DNA of 64,000 nt from Antedon mediterranea (lineage: Eukaryota; Echinodermata; Crinoidea; Comatulida; Antedonidae), in NCBI RefSeq assembly GCF_964355755.1, contig NC_092673.1:13709001-13773000 (forward strand). Reading direction: 5' to 3'. The translations under genes were made by a program, and so were the position numbers. This document shows positions 42,480 to 53,567 of the stretch, piece after piece. The notes under the pieces were generated by a model. The model was not told the origin of the DNA and did not search any database. It worked only from the letters and a program-made list of their open reading frames with translations. Position 1 is the first letter of the stretch. Each line of letters begins with the position of its first letter.

Positions 42480-45400
42480 TTCAGAGTTGAGAACTTGAGC
42501 GGCGTTTTGTGGGTACCTATTTTGTGCTAGACAGATGGCAATAAACAATGGATACCGATTTCGAATAACAACCGAAATGTATTGAGACGTTGATTAAGAC
42601 GTGTGCGCCTTACAAGCGGCCAGTCTGATCTGTTCTCCAAGTTTCTGTAAAATTACAGTTTCTGTATACTGAAATCTGTGTGTTTAATGCCACATCGAAC
42701 TTTTCCTGGTTATTACTGACCGTTGTATGTATTTGTGAAGATAACATCGTTGGTCTACTAGCGAAACTAATGTTCCGTTTTCCTAGGCCAGTTTCGTTTG
42801 CCTGTCTACTCACATTCCTGTGCAGTCAGCCTTCGCGGTCAGCCGTATCCACGGTTCATTCAACATTCTTTGCCGGATTTGTCAACTACGGTAGGCCTAG
42901 GATTGTAGTAGTCGGCTTACTTCACAGAACCGAATCGTCTTATCATAACGGGTGTTCATTGACTTTAATTCAACCTGTCAGTTCATCTATTGCGTCTATG
43001 ATTTACTACGATCGTGATCAACTTCTCAGATTATCAGGAAACTTAAAGTCATCGTTGACTCCATCAGAAATTGACACTATAAATCGTTTGAATATCAATG
43101 CCTTTACCACATGCCGAGCATTCTCAACTCGAAAAACACATAGAGGAAAGAAGGCTGGTCGACGACGAAGCAAGCTTATCTCTGCCGCCACTGAACACAT
43201 CTCTCAACCTCGCAGACCTGTTTCCGTGGATACTGAACAATCTCGTAGTTCGAGTTCCATCTGTTTTGGACTGTGGAATGCGCGTTCTATAAGAAATAAA
43301 ACTGTTCACGTTTGTGATTTTATTTTGGATGTTGAATTAGACATTTTTGTAATTACCGAAAGTTGGTTGAAAGGTGATGCAAGTGACAACCACTTTATTG
43401 CGGACGTGAGTAACACCCTCCCAAATTTCGTGGTGTCACATGACCCACGCCCTACAGGTGGACGCGGAGGTGGAATATGCATCATTTCGCACCGTGGACT
43501 CCAAATAACACCAAATGTTTCAACAAGTTTCCGGTCTTTCGAACATATGGATATCAAGATCACTTCCAATTCATCTGTAATTAACTTGATTTCAATTTAC
43601 AGACCACCACCATCGACCAAAAACAAACTTACCTTTGACTTGTTCATCACTGAATTCTCATCACTTCTTGAATCAGTCTCTTGCACCAAAAACCTTCTGA
43701 TAGTTGGTGATTTCAATATTCACACAGATGACCTCTTGGACAACAACACCAAGCGATTTGATGAACTGCTTTACACGAGTTGTCTTCATCAACACGTCCA
43801 AGGCCCCACTCACGTTAGCGGGCACACACTGGACCTTCTAATCTCTCGAAAAAACGACAACATAATAAAACAAACCACTGTCAAACTAGGACTACCATCC
43901 GACCATATGGCTGTCATCAGCTTTGTGGATTTATCACATCCTAAACAACCAACGCGGACAACCTCTTACCGCAAACTTCGTAACATTGATCTAAATTGTT
44001 TTGTGGAAGATATAATGAATTCCCCGCTCGTCTGCGCACCGGAAGATAATGTCTCCGATCTCGCTGACCAATACAATAATGTATTGCAGTACATCCTTGA
44101 CCAACATGCTCCGTTAACAACTAAACTGGTCACCATTAGACCACGGGCACCATGGTACACGAATGAACTCCGTGAAGCGAAGTGCGTCAAACGGAGATCA
44201 GAACGCAGAATGTTGAAATCTGGTTTGGATATCGACAAACAGAGGTACAAGTTGGAATGCAAAGCATATAAAGATATGCTAGATCTAGCAAAATGCAATT
44301 ATCATCGCAATGAAATCGCTAATGCGGATGACAAGAACCTTTTCCGCATCATAAGTAAACTGTACTCGGTCGATTCTTCTCCTGTTCTGCCAAAACACAC
44401 ATCTTCAATGGATCTCGCAAACCAGTTTGGCTGTTTCTTTAATGAAAAGATTCTGAAAATTTGCAAGAAACTTAACTCCATAAACACTCCACTAATAACT
44501 GTCAACGTCGACGAGTCATGTAATAGTAGTTTCGCTGAATTTGAGCAAATATCAGAAGATACGGTACGCAAAGTCATCGCTGAAAGCGCATCTAAGTCCA
44601 GTAGACTTGACCCAATTCCAACACGGTTACTAAAAAACTGCATTGACGCTCTACTACCGCATATCACTAAAATCGTCAACATGTCGCTGTCATCAGGTAC
44701 TGTACCATCTGCATTTAAATTGTCCCTCGTTATGCCACTGTTGAAAAAGCAAAATCTCGACTCCAACGTCCTACAAAATTATAGACCAATAGCAAATCTT
44801 CCCTTCCTTTTCAAAGTCTTGGAAAGAATTGCAACTGCTCAGATAAAAGCATATATGGATGAACATTTCCTGTTTTCAAAAGTCCAATCAGCCTACCGCC
44901 GCTTCCACTCAACTGAAACCGCTTTATTACGTGTTACAAACGATCTACTACTTGCTTTAGACAAAGGTAATGAAGCGGTACTTATTCTACTCGACTACTC
45001 CGCAGCATTTGACACTATCAATCATGATTTATTATTTCAACGTCTTCATAAAAGATACGGCATAAGCGGAACCGCATTGAAATGGTTTATTTCATATTTT
45101 GAGAATCGTAGACAAGCAATCATTGTGGGTGATTCGATGTCTGATGAGTTCGCTCTACCCTGGGGTGTACCACAGGGATCCGTAAAAGGTCCACTCGATT
45201 TCATCTTATACACTGGACCACTCAGCAACATCATTGATTCCCACCCGGAAGTTCGTCATATGATCTATGCAGATGACACTCAACTATATTTAATCATGAA
45301 ACCTACACATCACTCTGAATCTGTTAACAGCCTTGAATCATGCATTGCAGATGTTCGCTCATGGGCCATTCAAAATAAACTCATGCTCAACGACTCCAAG

Positions 45401-46202
45401 ACTGAAATGATCCATTTTCATTCAAAGTTCCGTGAGGCATCATCATTTCCTTTGGTCCATATCGGAGATACTAGTGTCTCTACCTCCAGCTCAGCCAGAA
45501 ATCTAGGCGTCCAACTAGACAACAGCCTCGGTTTAAAAGAACACATTCGTAATGTTTGCCGTGGTGCTTCCTTTGGAATTTACCAGATCGGCCAGATTCG
45601 TAAATACCTTGACAAAACATCAACTGAACGTCTTGTTCATGCTTTTGTTTCATCTCGTCTGGACTGTAATAACTCGCTTCTGTTCGGCCTACCAACTTCT
45701 TATCTGTCTCCTCTTCAACGAATCCAAAATTCCGCCGCTAGACTTATCACTGGCACTAAACGACATGAACATATTTCTCCCGTTTTACGTGACTTACACT
45801 GGTTGCCTGTTGATCAGCGCATTCGTTTTAAAATCCTGTTGCTGACATATAAGGCCATCAACGGATGTGCTCCAGCCTACATATGTGACATCATTACTCC
45901 GTCAACCAACTCTTCGCTTCGTTCATCCAGCAGACTTCTTCTAAAACCTGGACCCCGTTCCAGAACTCGGTTTTACGGTGATCGTGCTTTCGCTGTCGCA
46001 GCCCCAAAACTCTGGAACACTCTACCACTCGAAATACGCTCATCAAAATCTGTTATCACATTTAAAACTAAACTCAAAACTCATCTCTTCAGAGAAGCAT
46101 AATCGCACGCTACTACTTGCACTGATCTTGGAAAACACAGCGCTTTGAAACCTTTGTCTCTTGCGCTTTATAAATGTTATTTATTATTATTATTATTATT
46201 TA
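42480..46202 (+). mobile_element. CR1/L2-type LINE, apparently intact coding region
   Basis: Comprises an uncertain 5' leader (from roughly 42480), one long ORF, a short 3' UTR with TTGCGCTTTATAAATGTTAT and a (TTA)n tail at about 46180-46202. GCGCTTTATAAATG with a TTA/TTAT tail is the recurrent 3' end of CR1/L2-type elements in invertebrates. No separate ORF1 was seen; CR1 copies are often 5'-truncated. The insertion lies between two same-orientation Tigger-like ends (42174 and 46311). Confidence 0.85.
42998..46102 (+). CDS. LINE endonuclease-reverse transcriptase (ORF2), full length
   Basis: The frame is open from 42680; the start at 42998 (MIYYDRDQLLRLSGNLKSSL) is preferred because homologous ORF2 proteins begin this way, giving 1,034 residues. 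The earlier Met would add 106 atypical residues. The endonuclease has LWNARSIRNK, ITESWL, GGRGGGICII, YRPPP, VGDFNIH and SDHMAV. The RT has SSRLDPIPTRLLK, NYRPIANLPFLFKVLERI, LLDYSAAFDTINHDLL, GVPQGSV and YADD (45266-45277). The C-terminal part has RIQNSAARLIT, HWLPVDQRI and AAPKLWNTLP. It nicks target DNA and copies its own RNA in place. No stop or frameshift; VKGPLDF in place of the usual VLGPLLF is the one odd spot. Confidence 0.9.
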   Translation: MIYYDRDQLLRLSGNLKSSLTPSEIDTINRLNINAFTTCRAFSTRKTHRGKKAGRRRSKLISAATEHISQPRRPVSVDTEQSRSSSSICFGLWNARSIRNKTVHVCDFILDVELDIFVITESWLKGDASDNHFIADVSNTLPNFVVSHDPRPTGGRGGGICIISHRGLQITPNVSTSFRSFEHMDIKITSNSSVINLISIYRPPPSTKNKLTFDLFITEFSSLLESVSCTKNLLIVGDFNIHTDDLLDNNTKRFDELLYTSCLHQHVQGPTHVSGHTLDLLISRKNDNIIKQTTVKLGLPSDHMAVISFVDLSHPKQPTRTTSYRKLRNIDLNCFVEDIMNSPLVCAPEDNVSDLADQYNNVLQYILDQHAPLTTKLVTIRPRAPWYTNELREAKCVKRRSERRMLKSGLDIDKQRYKLECKAYKDMLDLAKCNYHRNEIANADDKNLFRIISKLYSVDSSPVLPKHTSSMDLANQFGCFFNEKILKICKKLNSINTPLITVNVDESCNSSFAEFEQISEDTVRKVIAESASKSSRLDPIPTRLLKNCIDALLPHITKIVNMSLSSGTVPSAFKLSLVMPLLKKQNLDSNVLQNYRPIANLPFLFKVLERIATAQIKAYMDEHFLFSKVQSAYRRFHSTETALLRVTNDLLLALDKGNEAVLILLDYSAAFDTINHDLLFQRLHKRYGISGTALKWFISYFENRRQAIIVGDSMSDEFALPWGVPQGSVKGPLDFILYTGPLSNIIDSHPEVRHMIYADDTQLYLIMKPTHHSESVNSLESCIADVRSWAIQNKLMLNDSKTEMIHFHSKFREASSFPLVHIGDTSVSTSSSARNLGVQLDNSLGLKEHIRNVCRGASFGIYQIGQIRKYLDKTSTERLVHAFVSSRLDCNNSLLFGLPTSYLSPLQRIQNSAARLITGTKRHEHISPVLRDLHWLPVDQRIRFKILLLTYKAINGCAPAYICDIITPSTNSSLRSSSRLLLKPGPRSRTRFYGDRAFAVAAPKLWNTLPLEIRSSKSVITFKTKLKTHLFREA

Positions 46203-46310
46203 ATATACGTTTTTGTATTGTTTCGGGCTTAAACTCAATTCAAGAAGGCTCATCGCGTGGGCCGCGATCGCGACAGGACAGGGTCCACTACTAGGTCTAG
46301 CCATAGCTAG

Positions 46311-46334
46311 CGACTTAGGCGGAGTCGACTGTAT
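46311..46334 (+). repeat. Second Tigger-like end, same orientation as 42174-42197
   Basis: 24 bases identical to 42174-42197 (CGACTTAGGCGGAGTCGACT plus GTAT). Only the outermost part of the terminal repeat is present. Same orientation, so the two are not the two ends of one simple element. Confidence 0.85.
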
Positions 46335-46419
46335 TACTGTTTACAACATGATCTGAGCAAATCACTATAGTCAGGTGGATTAGCGACTAAAACGTTACAC
46401 GGTGGACAAAATCACCAAA

Positions 46420-47160
46420 TTTTGCATGAGGCTTCTTTTAGGCGTACCAATCGATTTTTGCCTAGGAGCCACCCGATCAGCTTCCGATTTTCCAAGATGG
46501 CGGCAAAAATCCAAAATGGCTGCCAGTAAATTGGTATATCATATATCTCTGGCTGTAAAAGTTACAAATAGACAAATAATGTTATGAATCAAGAATTTCT
46601 GAGGTCAGTAAAACCGATTCAGGAAATATTACATAAAGTGAGTTCCAAGATGGCGCCCAAAAATAAAAATGGTAGCCATTGAAATTGAAATACATATAAT
46701 CGTATACAAAGTCACAAATAGTCCATTCCTAATGTATTTTAGTCTGCAAATCAGAAGAAAAGTGCAAGCATTGCATTTTATGAATTTTTTAATCATGCCA
46801 GTTATAAAAACCCATGTTATCAAATTTCTAAAGTTTTCTTTGACCTTTGACCTCAATTTGAATATTTTAATCCAATTGAAAACAAAATTACCATATCTCA
46901 GCAACGCTTACATTAAATTAAATAATTTTAGTGTCAAATTATTTGGAAAATGCATATTAATATTCGTCCTAATGGAAACATTTGTCAAAAAATGGCCGGA
47001 AGTATGATTTTTGGTATTTTTGACCTTTGACCTACATGTCATATAACTTGGTAACTAACAGTTGGACAAACTTTAAACTTTTCCAAGAAAATGACCCAGA
47101 TTCTTGTTATTGACCTTTGACCTGTACTGGTAATACACATTTCTATATCTCGAAAACTAG
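46420..47160 (-). repeat. Dispersed non-coding repeat with DR1-type motifs
   Basis: Reverse-complement counterparts of the modules at 7021-7560: AAAATGGCCGGAAGTATGAT and three perfect TGACCTTTGACCT at 46841-46853, 47021-47033 and 47111-47123. CCAAGATGGCGGC occurs near 46493 and CCAAGATGGCGCC near 46647. No real coding; open frames are incidental. Confidence 0.6.
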
Positions 47161-47639
47161 TGGTCGTAAAAGTTTTTTTATGAGAAATTTTTATAATAAA
47201 ACAGTTTCTATGAAAATGTAAAAGAATCCTATTTATGATAACTAAATTTGTAATTTGCTAACATCCAATATATTTGTTATGTATTGAAAATGTGTTATAT
47301 TTGCCTATTTTAGGCACTTAACGTAAATTTATCTGAGCTATGGATATTTAATGTAAAATTTGTTTTCTTTTTAAAAAAGGAAATGTAATTATCTATCAAA
47401 TAAGACCATTTAAAAAATATTCTGACAAAAACTTAGTTACAGGTAAAAAAGTGTACTTTTACTTATGTGAACAGCGCCCTCAATCTTTATTTTCCCAAAA
47501 ATACCACATTTTATGTGGTTTCAGAAACTGAACTGGTTACAACTTTAAAAAAAAAATTTCTTTTAGTTACTTGTAATTTACATACTACCTCTACCATTTA
47601 CTATTACTTCATTTACATATTACTTCTGCCGTCCACAGA
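47161..47639. other. No recognisable feature
   Basis: AT-rich sequence without motifs that I can name. Confidence 0.4.
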
Positions 47640-47945
47640 TACTGTATGTGATTTCCTAGTTTACTGGCAGCCATTTTAGATTTTTTCCACCATCTTTGCA
47701 ACGAGTGACCTATATTATGTACCATGTCTAAAATATGTTTCAATGACCATGATTAGGCATACTCCATGTTTTCTTACTTCGTTTGATACCTATATGCGAT
47801 TTCTGCAACTAGAATGATATTCCAGTTTAGGCTACTGATGGCAGCCATGTTGGATTTAGGCCACCATCTTAACAACGAATGACCCATGTCATGCAACATG
47901 TCTAAAATATGTTTCAATCACCATGAATACTTATGTTTTGATAGT
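47640..47945 (+). repeat. Imperfect tandem duplication (about 180 bp)
   Basis: 47665-47755 and 47845-47930 share GGCAGCCAT(T/G)TT, CCACCATCTT, CAACGA(G/A)TGACC and CATGTCTAAAATATGTTTCA. Two diverged units of one module. Confidence 0.75.
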
Positions 47946-48470
47946 TCACCACACACAGTTGAAGTCTTGTTACGATAACATCGTAGTTGTCAAACACAAA
48001 CTGGCTAAATCGGAGATAAAAAATGCTGGTATTGATACTGATAAATGAGGAATGACCTTTGCACTCTTGAGAAAGAGAACATTAAACTAAAAGACAGAGT
48101 CAGCTTAAAGACCCCTTCCCTGCAATTTTGGACGTTTTTTGGAAATTAATACATATATATCACTTTAAAAACATTAAACCTAGTCCAAGTCCGTGAATGA
48201 ATTTTCTCAACAAACCGTTACTCGTCGAACAATCGCATCCGTTCAAATGCTACATGTGTGTGTGTGTGCTAGTGGTGGTACGTGTGTGTGCTAGTGGTGG
48301 TACGTGTGTGTGACAACGCGACGCCGCATAAACATTTTCAACAAGCGACGAGAAGCCAACCGTGGACGCGACCTGATTGTACGTGGTGCATATAAGCTCT
48401 ACTTCTAACTTGTTAAAACAAATCTGAGGAGCTGTGTAAATTGCATAGTTTTCAACCATCGTTGGCTAAT
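47946..48470. other. Non-coding spacer with GT-rich minisatellite
   Basis: 48254-48312 contains about two and a half units of GTGTGTGTGCTAGTGGTGGT. Nothing else is recognised before the array. Confidence 0.5.
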
Positions 48471-48628
48471 TAGGTGATCATTTAGAATAAAATGATCATT
48501 TTATTCTAAATGATCACCTAATAATAAAGATTTTATACAATAACCTATTGTTATTGTACAAATTATTATTAGGTGATCATTTAGAATAAAATGATCACCT
48601 ATTGTTATTGTACAAAATCTTTATTATT
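48471..48628 (+). repeat. Stacked B-type 5' ends, one partly inverted
   Basis: AGGTGATCATTTAGAATAAA at 48472 starts a 5' hairpin that runs into an inverted copy (TTTTATTCTAAATGATCACC, 48499-48519). A complete direct B 5' end follows (48571-48628: hairpin, then ATTGTTATTGTACAAAATCT). The latter is interrupted by A unit 1 and seems to resume at 50092. Confidence 0.8.
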
Positions 48629-50091
48629 AGTTATCCGCATTGAGCGGATAACTCCTTGTAACCGTCCTGGATCTTTTTTTTCTTTATATTATTCTTCTTT
48701 CTTTCTCCTTCATTTTTGTGTCTCGCGTATCTCAAAAACTTGTAAACGTAATATTTCATAAATTTGTCATCATATGGACATTTACGTGAAGTTGTGCACC
48801 TCCTATTTTTGAATGACGTCAGAGTTGCGCAACGTGACTTACGCGCGATTTTATAAATTACAATGATTTATCATACGATAAAAACTAAAAGTGATTATTA
48901 ATTGAAACTTGGTGTAAGGTTAATTCTTATCAAGGGTCAACTTTTTGTGTACTAAAAATGGCATGTTTTACAAGAAGTTACGCGCGCACGCGCATTTCTC
49001 CTCCATATTTGTGTCTCGCGTATCTCAAAAACTTGTAAACAAAACATTTCATAACTTTGGCAACATATGGGCATTCACGTGAAGTTGTGCACCTCCTATT
49101 GTGAATGACGTCAGAAATGCGCAACGTGACTTACGCGCGATTCTATGAATTTCGCGTATTTAACATAGATTGAAAACCATATAACAATTTAAATTGAAAC
49201 TTAGCAAAAGTTTAATTTATATCTTGCGCTAACTTTTTGTGCACTAAAAATGACATGTTTTACACGAAGTTAGGCGCGCACGCGCGTTTAAAATTTTGAA
49301 ATGCGAAAAATCAATTTCTAATCAACTTTGTACGCGTTTCTTGTCATTTTGAGCATATAAAAAATTCCCACGTGCGCGCAAATTTTTATACGCGCTGTTC
49401 GCACGTATCGTTAAAAACATACTTTTTTGCATGATTTATGTTTTTCTAGCCTTTTCTAGTAATTTTTTAAATTTAAAAAAGTTCAAAAATTCGTCAAAAT
49501 TATGCCTTTTTTTAAACAGTCGTAGTTTCTGAACTAAACGGTTAAAATTATTTTTTTTACATATTCTGTAAGTAGATAAGTTGATATTAAGATATTTTAA
49601 TTAATTTATGTTAATTTCCACTTAATTTGACCTCAAATGACCCCTTCGGAGGGTCATTTTTTCTGTGACTAATGACATAGAGTAGAATCCAAAAACGTTG
49701 AAAAACCTTTGTACGCAATTATTTCTAGGTTAAACGTTATTTTCCATCCACTAATTTCACATTTTCAAATTTCTTCTACACGCTAATATGTTCTTGCTGA
49801 TATCATTTCATTCCGAATTTGCTATCTTAGTGTTTCATTTTGATACCGTCGCCATGTTAAAAATTGGAATAAATAGCGGGTCCCGTAATTTAACCTATTC
49901 TACACTGTATGTGATATGTATACAGATTATACTGTGTATACTATATGACACAAAATAACAGAATTCAGCAATAAAAACATATCATATTCTTCAGTTCAGG
50001 TCATAACGCCATAATCTTTTTTCTGTGTGCGTGCACGTGGCGTTTGTCGTGCGGATAACTAACTCGTCAAAGTGCCGAGTTTCATGTCTAG
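48629..50091 (+). mobile_element. Helentron-like A unit 1 (complete)
   Basis: The 5' end AGTTATCCGCATTGAGCGGA forms a hairpin. The 3' part has GCGGATAACT (inverted repeat of the first ten bases), a hairpin ACTCGTCAAAGTGCCGAGT with one mismatch, TTCATGT and CTAG at 50088-50091, then TT. The base before the unit is T. The T/T junction, asymmetric inverted repeats and 3' hairpin fit Helitron2/Helentron-type non-autonomous elements. Length 1,463 bp. Confidence 0.7.
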
Positions 50092-50163
50092 TTATTGTTA
50101 TTATTAGGTGATCATTTAGAATAAAATGATCACCTATTGTTATTGTACAAAATCTTTATTATT
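50092..50163 (+). repeat. B-type 5' end interrupted by A unit 3
   Basis: TTATTGTTATTATTAGGTGA marks B leader sequence plus a new B 5' hairpin (50105-50135), followed by TTGTACAAAATCTTTATTAT, after which A unit 3 begins. Confidence 0.8.
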
Positions 50164-52161
50164 AGTTATCCGCTTAGTAGCGGATAACTCCTTGTAACTG
50201 TATGAAATCATCTTTTTGGTTATCCGCACTTGGCGGATAACCCCTTGTTATTGTCAGGATCTTTTTCTATGTTCTTCTTTCTTTCCACGATTTTTGTTCG
50301 TAGCGTATCTCTAATTCTGGCAAACATATGATTCTATAACTTTGTCAAAAGATTGCCCTGTAGCTGTAGATGTGCAAGAAACTTTTTTTTTCAAATTTCG
50401 AGTCGCGCAGCGTAAGTTACGCGCGATTTTGTGAATTTCAATGATTGATCATAGAATAAAAACTGAAAGTCGCTTTGTATTGAAACTTGGTGAAAGTTTA
50501 AGTCATATAATGCGCAAACTTTCTATGGATTAAAAATGGCATGTTTCACAAAAAGTTACGTGCGCACGCGCGTTTCAAATTTCAAAATGCGGTAAATCAA
50601 TTTCTAATCAATTTTCTACGCGTTTCATGTCATTTTAAGCATTTCAAAAATTCCCAGGCGTGCGCAATTTTTTACGCGCGCGTGCGCACGTAGCGCAAAA
50701 ACATCTTTTTTTTGTTTGATTTTTGTTTTTCCAGCCTTTTCTAGTAAATTTACCAATTTTCAATCAATTTCGACTTAAAATTACGTCATACGAGCACGTC
50801 AAATTGAACAATTTGCGCGCATTTTTTATGAAAAAGTTCAAAAATTTGTTAAAATTATGCCTTTCTTTAAAAAGTCATAAATTCTAAACTCCGTGGTAAA
50901 CATTTTTAAAATGTCAGATTCTGGAAGTAGATGAGTTGTAGATATCGAATCATGCATCGATAGGGCTAACCGGACATTGTGACGTCATCGTATGGCCATT
51001 CGAATATAAAATATAGGATTTTTGTCTCTTTCGCATAGCTCATCACATTTAATAGAGCGCATCTCCACTTATCCGTATTCCATTTACCCCATTTTGTTAT
51101 ATTGTCTAGGCCAATCAATTATCTTTCGCATGATCTACCATTTTTTAAATTGTGATAACGTCATCATGTCCAAAAGCGTCAATAACTAGGGTCCTTTATT
51201 TTCACCTATTCTGCACTGTATGTAGTACGTATACAGTATATAGCGTATACCGTATATACTTTGACGTGACGCAAAATAGAGAGCGCACTAACATTTTTTC
51301 AATGGCATAATCGTTTTTCTGCGCGCAATATTGTAACGCTGCGGATAACCTAACTCGTCCGTAGTCACGAGTTCAAATCTAGTTCTGTATTATTCTTTCT
51401 TTCTGTCAATTTTGTGTCTCGCGTATCTCAAAAACTTGTAAACAAAACATTTTATAACCTTGTCAACATGTGGGCATTCACGTGAAATTGTGCACCTCCT
51501 ATTGTGAATGACGTCAGAATTGCGCAACGTGATTTACGCGCGTTTTAACGAATTTCGCGTATTTAACATAGATCGAAAACCATATAGCAATTTAAATTGA
51601 AACTTAACAAAAGTTTAATTTATATCTTGCGCTAACTGACTGTGGAAAAAAAATGGCATGTTTCACACGAAGTTACGCGCGCACGGGCGTTTAAAATTTC
51701 AAAATCCGAAAAATCAATTTCTAATCAACTTTCTACGCGTTTCATGTCATTTTGAGCAAGTCAAAAAATCCCATGCGCGCGCATATTTTTACTCGCACGG
51801 TGCGCACGTAGCGTTGAAAATAAAATTTTTTCGCGTGATTCATGTTTTCCAGCCTTTTCTAGTAATTTTACCAACATTTGAACAATTTTGACCTAAAATT
51901 ACGTCATACGGGCACATCCAATTGGATAATTTACGTGCGTTTTTGATGAAAAAATTCAAAAATTTGTCAAAATTCGTCAAAATTATGCCTTTTTTTAAAC
52001 ATTCATAGATTCTAAACTACGAGGTGAACTTTTTTTAAATTATATATTCTGGAAGTTGATGAGTTGTTGTTTTTCTGTGTGCAATATTCCAACGTATGAC
52101 GTGCACGTGGCGTTTGTCGTGCGGATAACTAACTCGTCAAAGTGACGAGTTACATGTCTAG
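50164..52161 (+). mobile_element. Helentron-like A unit 3, interrupted by unit 2
   Basis: The 5' end GTTATCCGCTTAGTAGCGGA begins at 50164. After 54 bases the unit is split by unit 2 (50218-51382) and resumes at 51383 with the A-type internal start (TTTTGTGTCTCGCGTATCTC). It ends GCGGATAACT, hairpin ACTCGTCAAAGTGACGAGT, TACATGT and CTAG at 52158-52161. The own-sequence length is about 0.83 kb, shorter than unit 1 because its middle is missing. Confidence 0.65.
50218..51382 (+). mobile_element. Helentron-like A unit 2 (nested variant)
   Basis: The 5' end is GGTTATCCGCACTTGGCGGA. The 3' inverted repeat is GCGGATAACC at 51341-51350, matching its own 5' end (GG...CC), whereas other units have AG...CT. 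The 3' hairpin is ACTCGTCCGTAGTCACGAGT with a longer loop, then TCAAAT and CTAG (51379-51382). Inserted in a T-run of unit 3, with T on both sides. 1,165 bp. Confidence 0.7.
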
Positions 52162-53567
52162 TTCTTATTTCTTTCCTTCCATTTTTGTGTAGAGCGTTTC
52201 TCTAACATGTGTAAACGTAACATTTCATAACTTTGACAACATGTGGGCATTTATGTGAAGTTGTGCACCTCCTATTTTTGAATGACGTCAGAGTTGCGCA
52301 ACGTGACTTACGCGCGATTTTATGAATTTCGCGTATTTAACATAGGTCAAAAACCAAATAACATTTTGAATTGAAACTTTGCAGAAGTTTAATTTATATC
52401 GTGCGCTAACTTTCTGTGGAAAAAAAATTGCGAGTTTTACACAAATTTACGCGCGCACGCGCATTTAAATTTTGAAAATGCGAAAAAACAATTTCTAATC
52501 GACTTTCTACGCGTTTCATGTCATTTTGAGCATGTCAAAAATTCCCACGCGCCCGCAATTTTTTACGCGCGCGGTGCGCACGTAGCGTTAAAAACATTCC
52601 TTTTTCGAGTGATTTATGTTTTTCCAGCCTTTTCTAGTAATTTTACAAACTTTTAAACAATTTTGACTTAAAATGACGTTATACGAGCACGTAGAATTGA
52701 ACAATTTGCACGGGTTTTTGATGAAAAAAATCAAAAATTCGTCAAAATTAAGCCTTTTTTAAACAGTCGTAATTTTTTTTAATTTTTTTTTTTTTTTTTT
52801 ATTTTTGTATCTTTCTTCATAGCTCATCACATTTAATAGAGCGCATCTACACTTATCCGTTTTCCATTTTCACCCCGATTTTGATATTGTCTAGGTCAAT
52901 CAACTATCTTTCGCACGAGTTGAAAATATTTTTATTTTTATGACGTCATCATGCCTAAAAATTTAAATTACGTGTGGCATAAATTTCATATTTACAGTAA
53001 AATTTAATCTGTTATAGCTCGTAAGAATGAAATGTGATAATCATGATTAAAACGTTTTCTGGAAGCTATTGAATTGTAGATACGAAATCATGTGAACATT
53101 TTGCTAATCGGATGTTGTGACGTCATCATATGGCCAGTTATATAAAAAAAGTCGTATTTTCATCTTTTGCGTTATAATTCATTACATTTAAAAGAGCGCG
53201 CATCAATATTTCACGTATTCAAATTTCTTGTACACGCTAATATGTTGTTGCTGAGATAATTTCCTTCCGAAATTACTACCTTCGCGTTTCATTTTGAAAC
53301 CGTCAGCATGTTAAAAATTGGAATAAATAGCGGGTCCCGTATTTTCCCCTATTCTACACTGTATGTGATTGTGATATGTATACAGATTATACTGTGTATA
53401 CTATGACACAAAATAACAGAATTCAGCAATAACAACATAATCATATTCTTCAGTCCAGGTCATAATGCCATAATCTTTTTCTGTGTGCAATATTCCAACG
53501 TATGACGTGCTCGTGGCGTTTGTCGTGCGGATAACTAACTCGTCAAAGTGACGAGTTTCATGTCTAG
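52162..53567 (+). mobile_element. Helentron-like A unit 4 (lacks 5' terminus)
   Basis: Starts directly at the A-type internal CTTTCCTTCCATTTTTGTGT, with no 5' hairpin. It ends GCGGATAACT, ACTCGTCAAAGTGACGAGT, TTCATGT and CTAG at 53564-53567. Head-to-tail with unit 3. A T-rich patch at 52768-52800 marks an internal deletion or expansion. Confidence 0.65.

Noticed and set aside
43018-45695. Several minus-strand frames of 60-154 codons inside the intact LINE
   Set aside because: Antisense shadows of the 1,034-codon ORF2 with no motifs.
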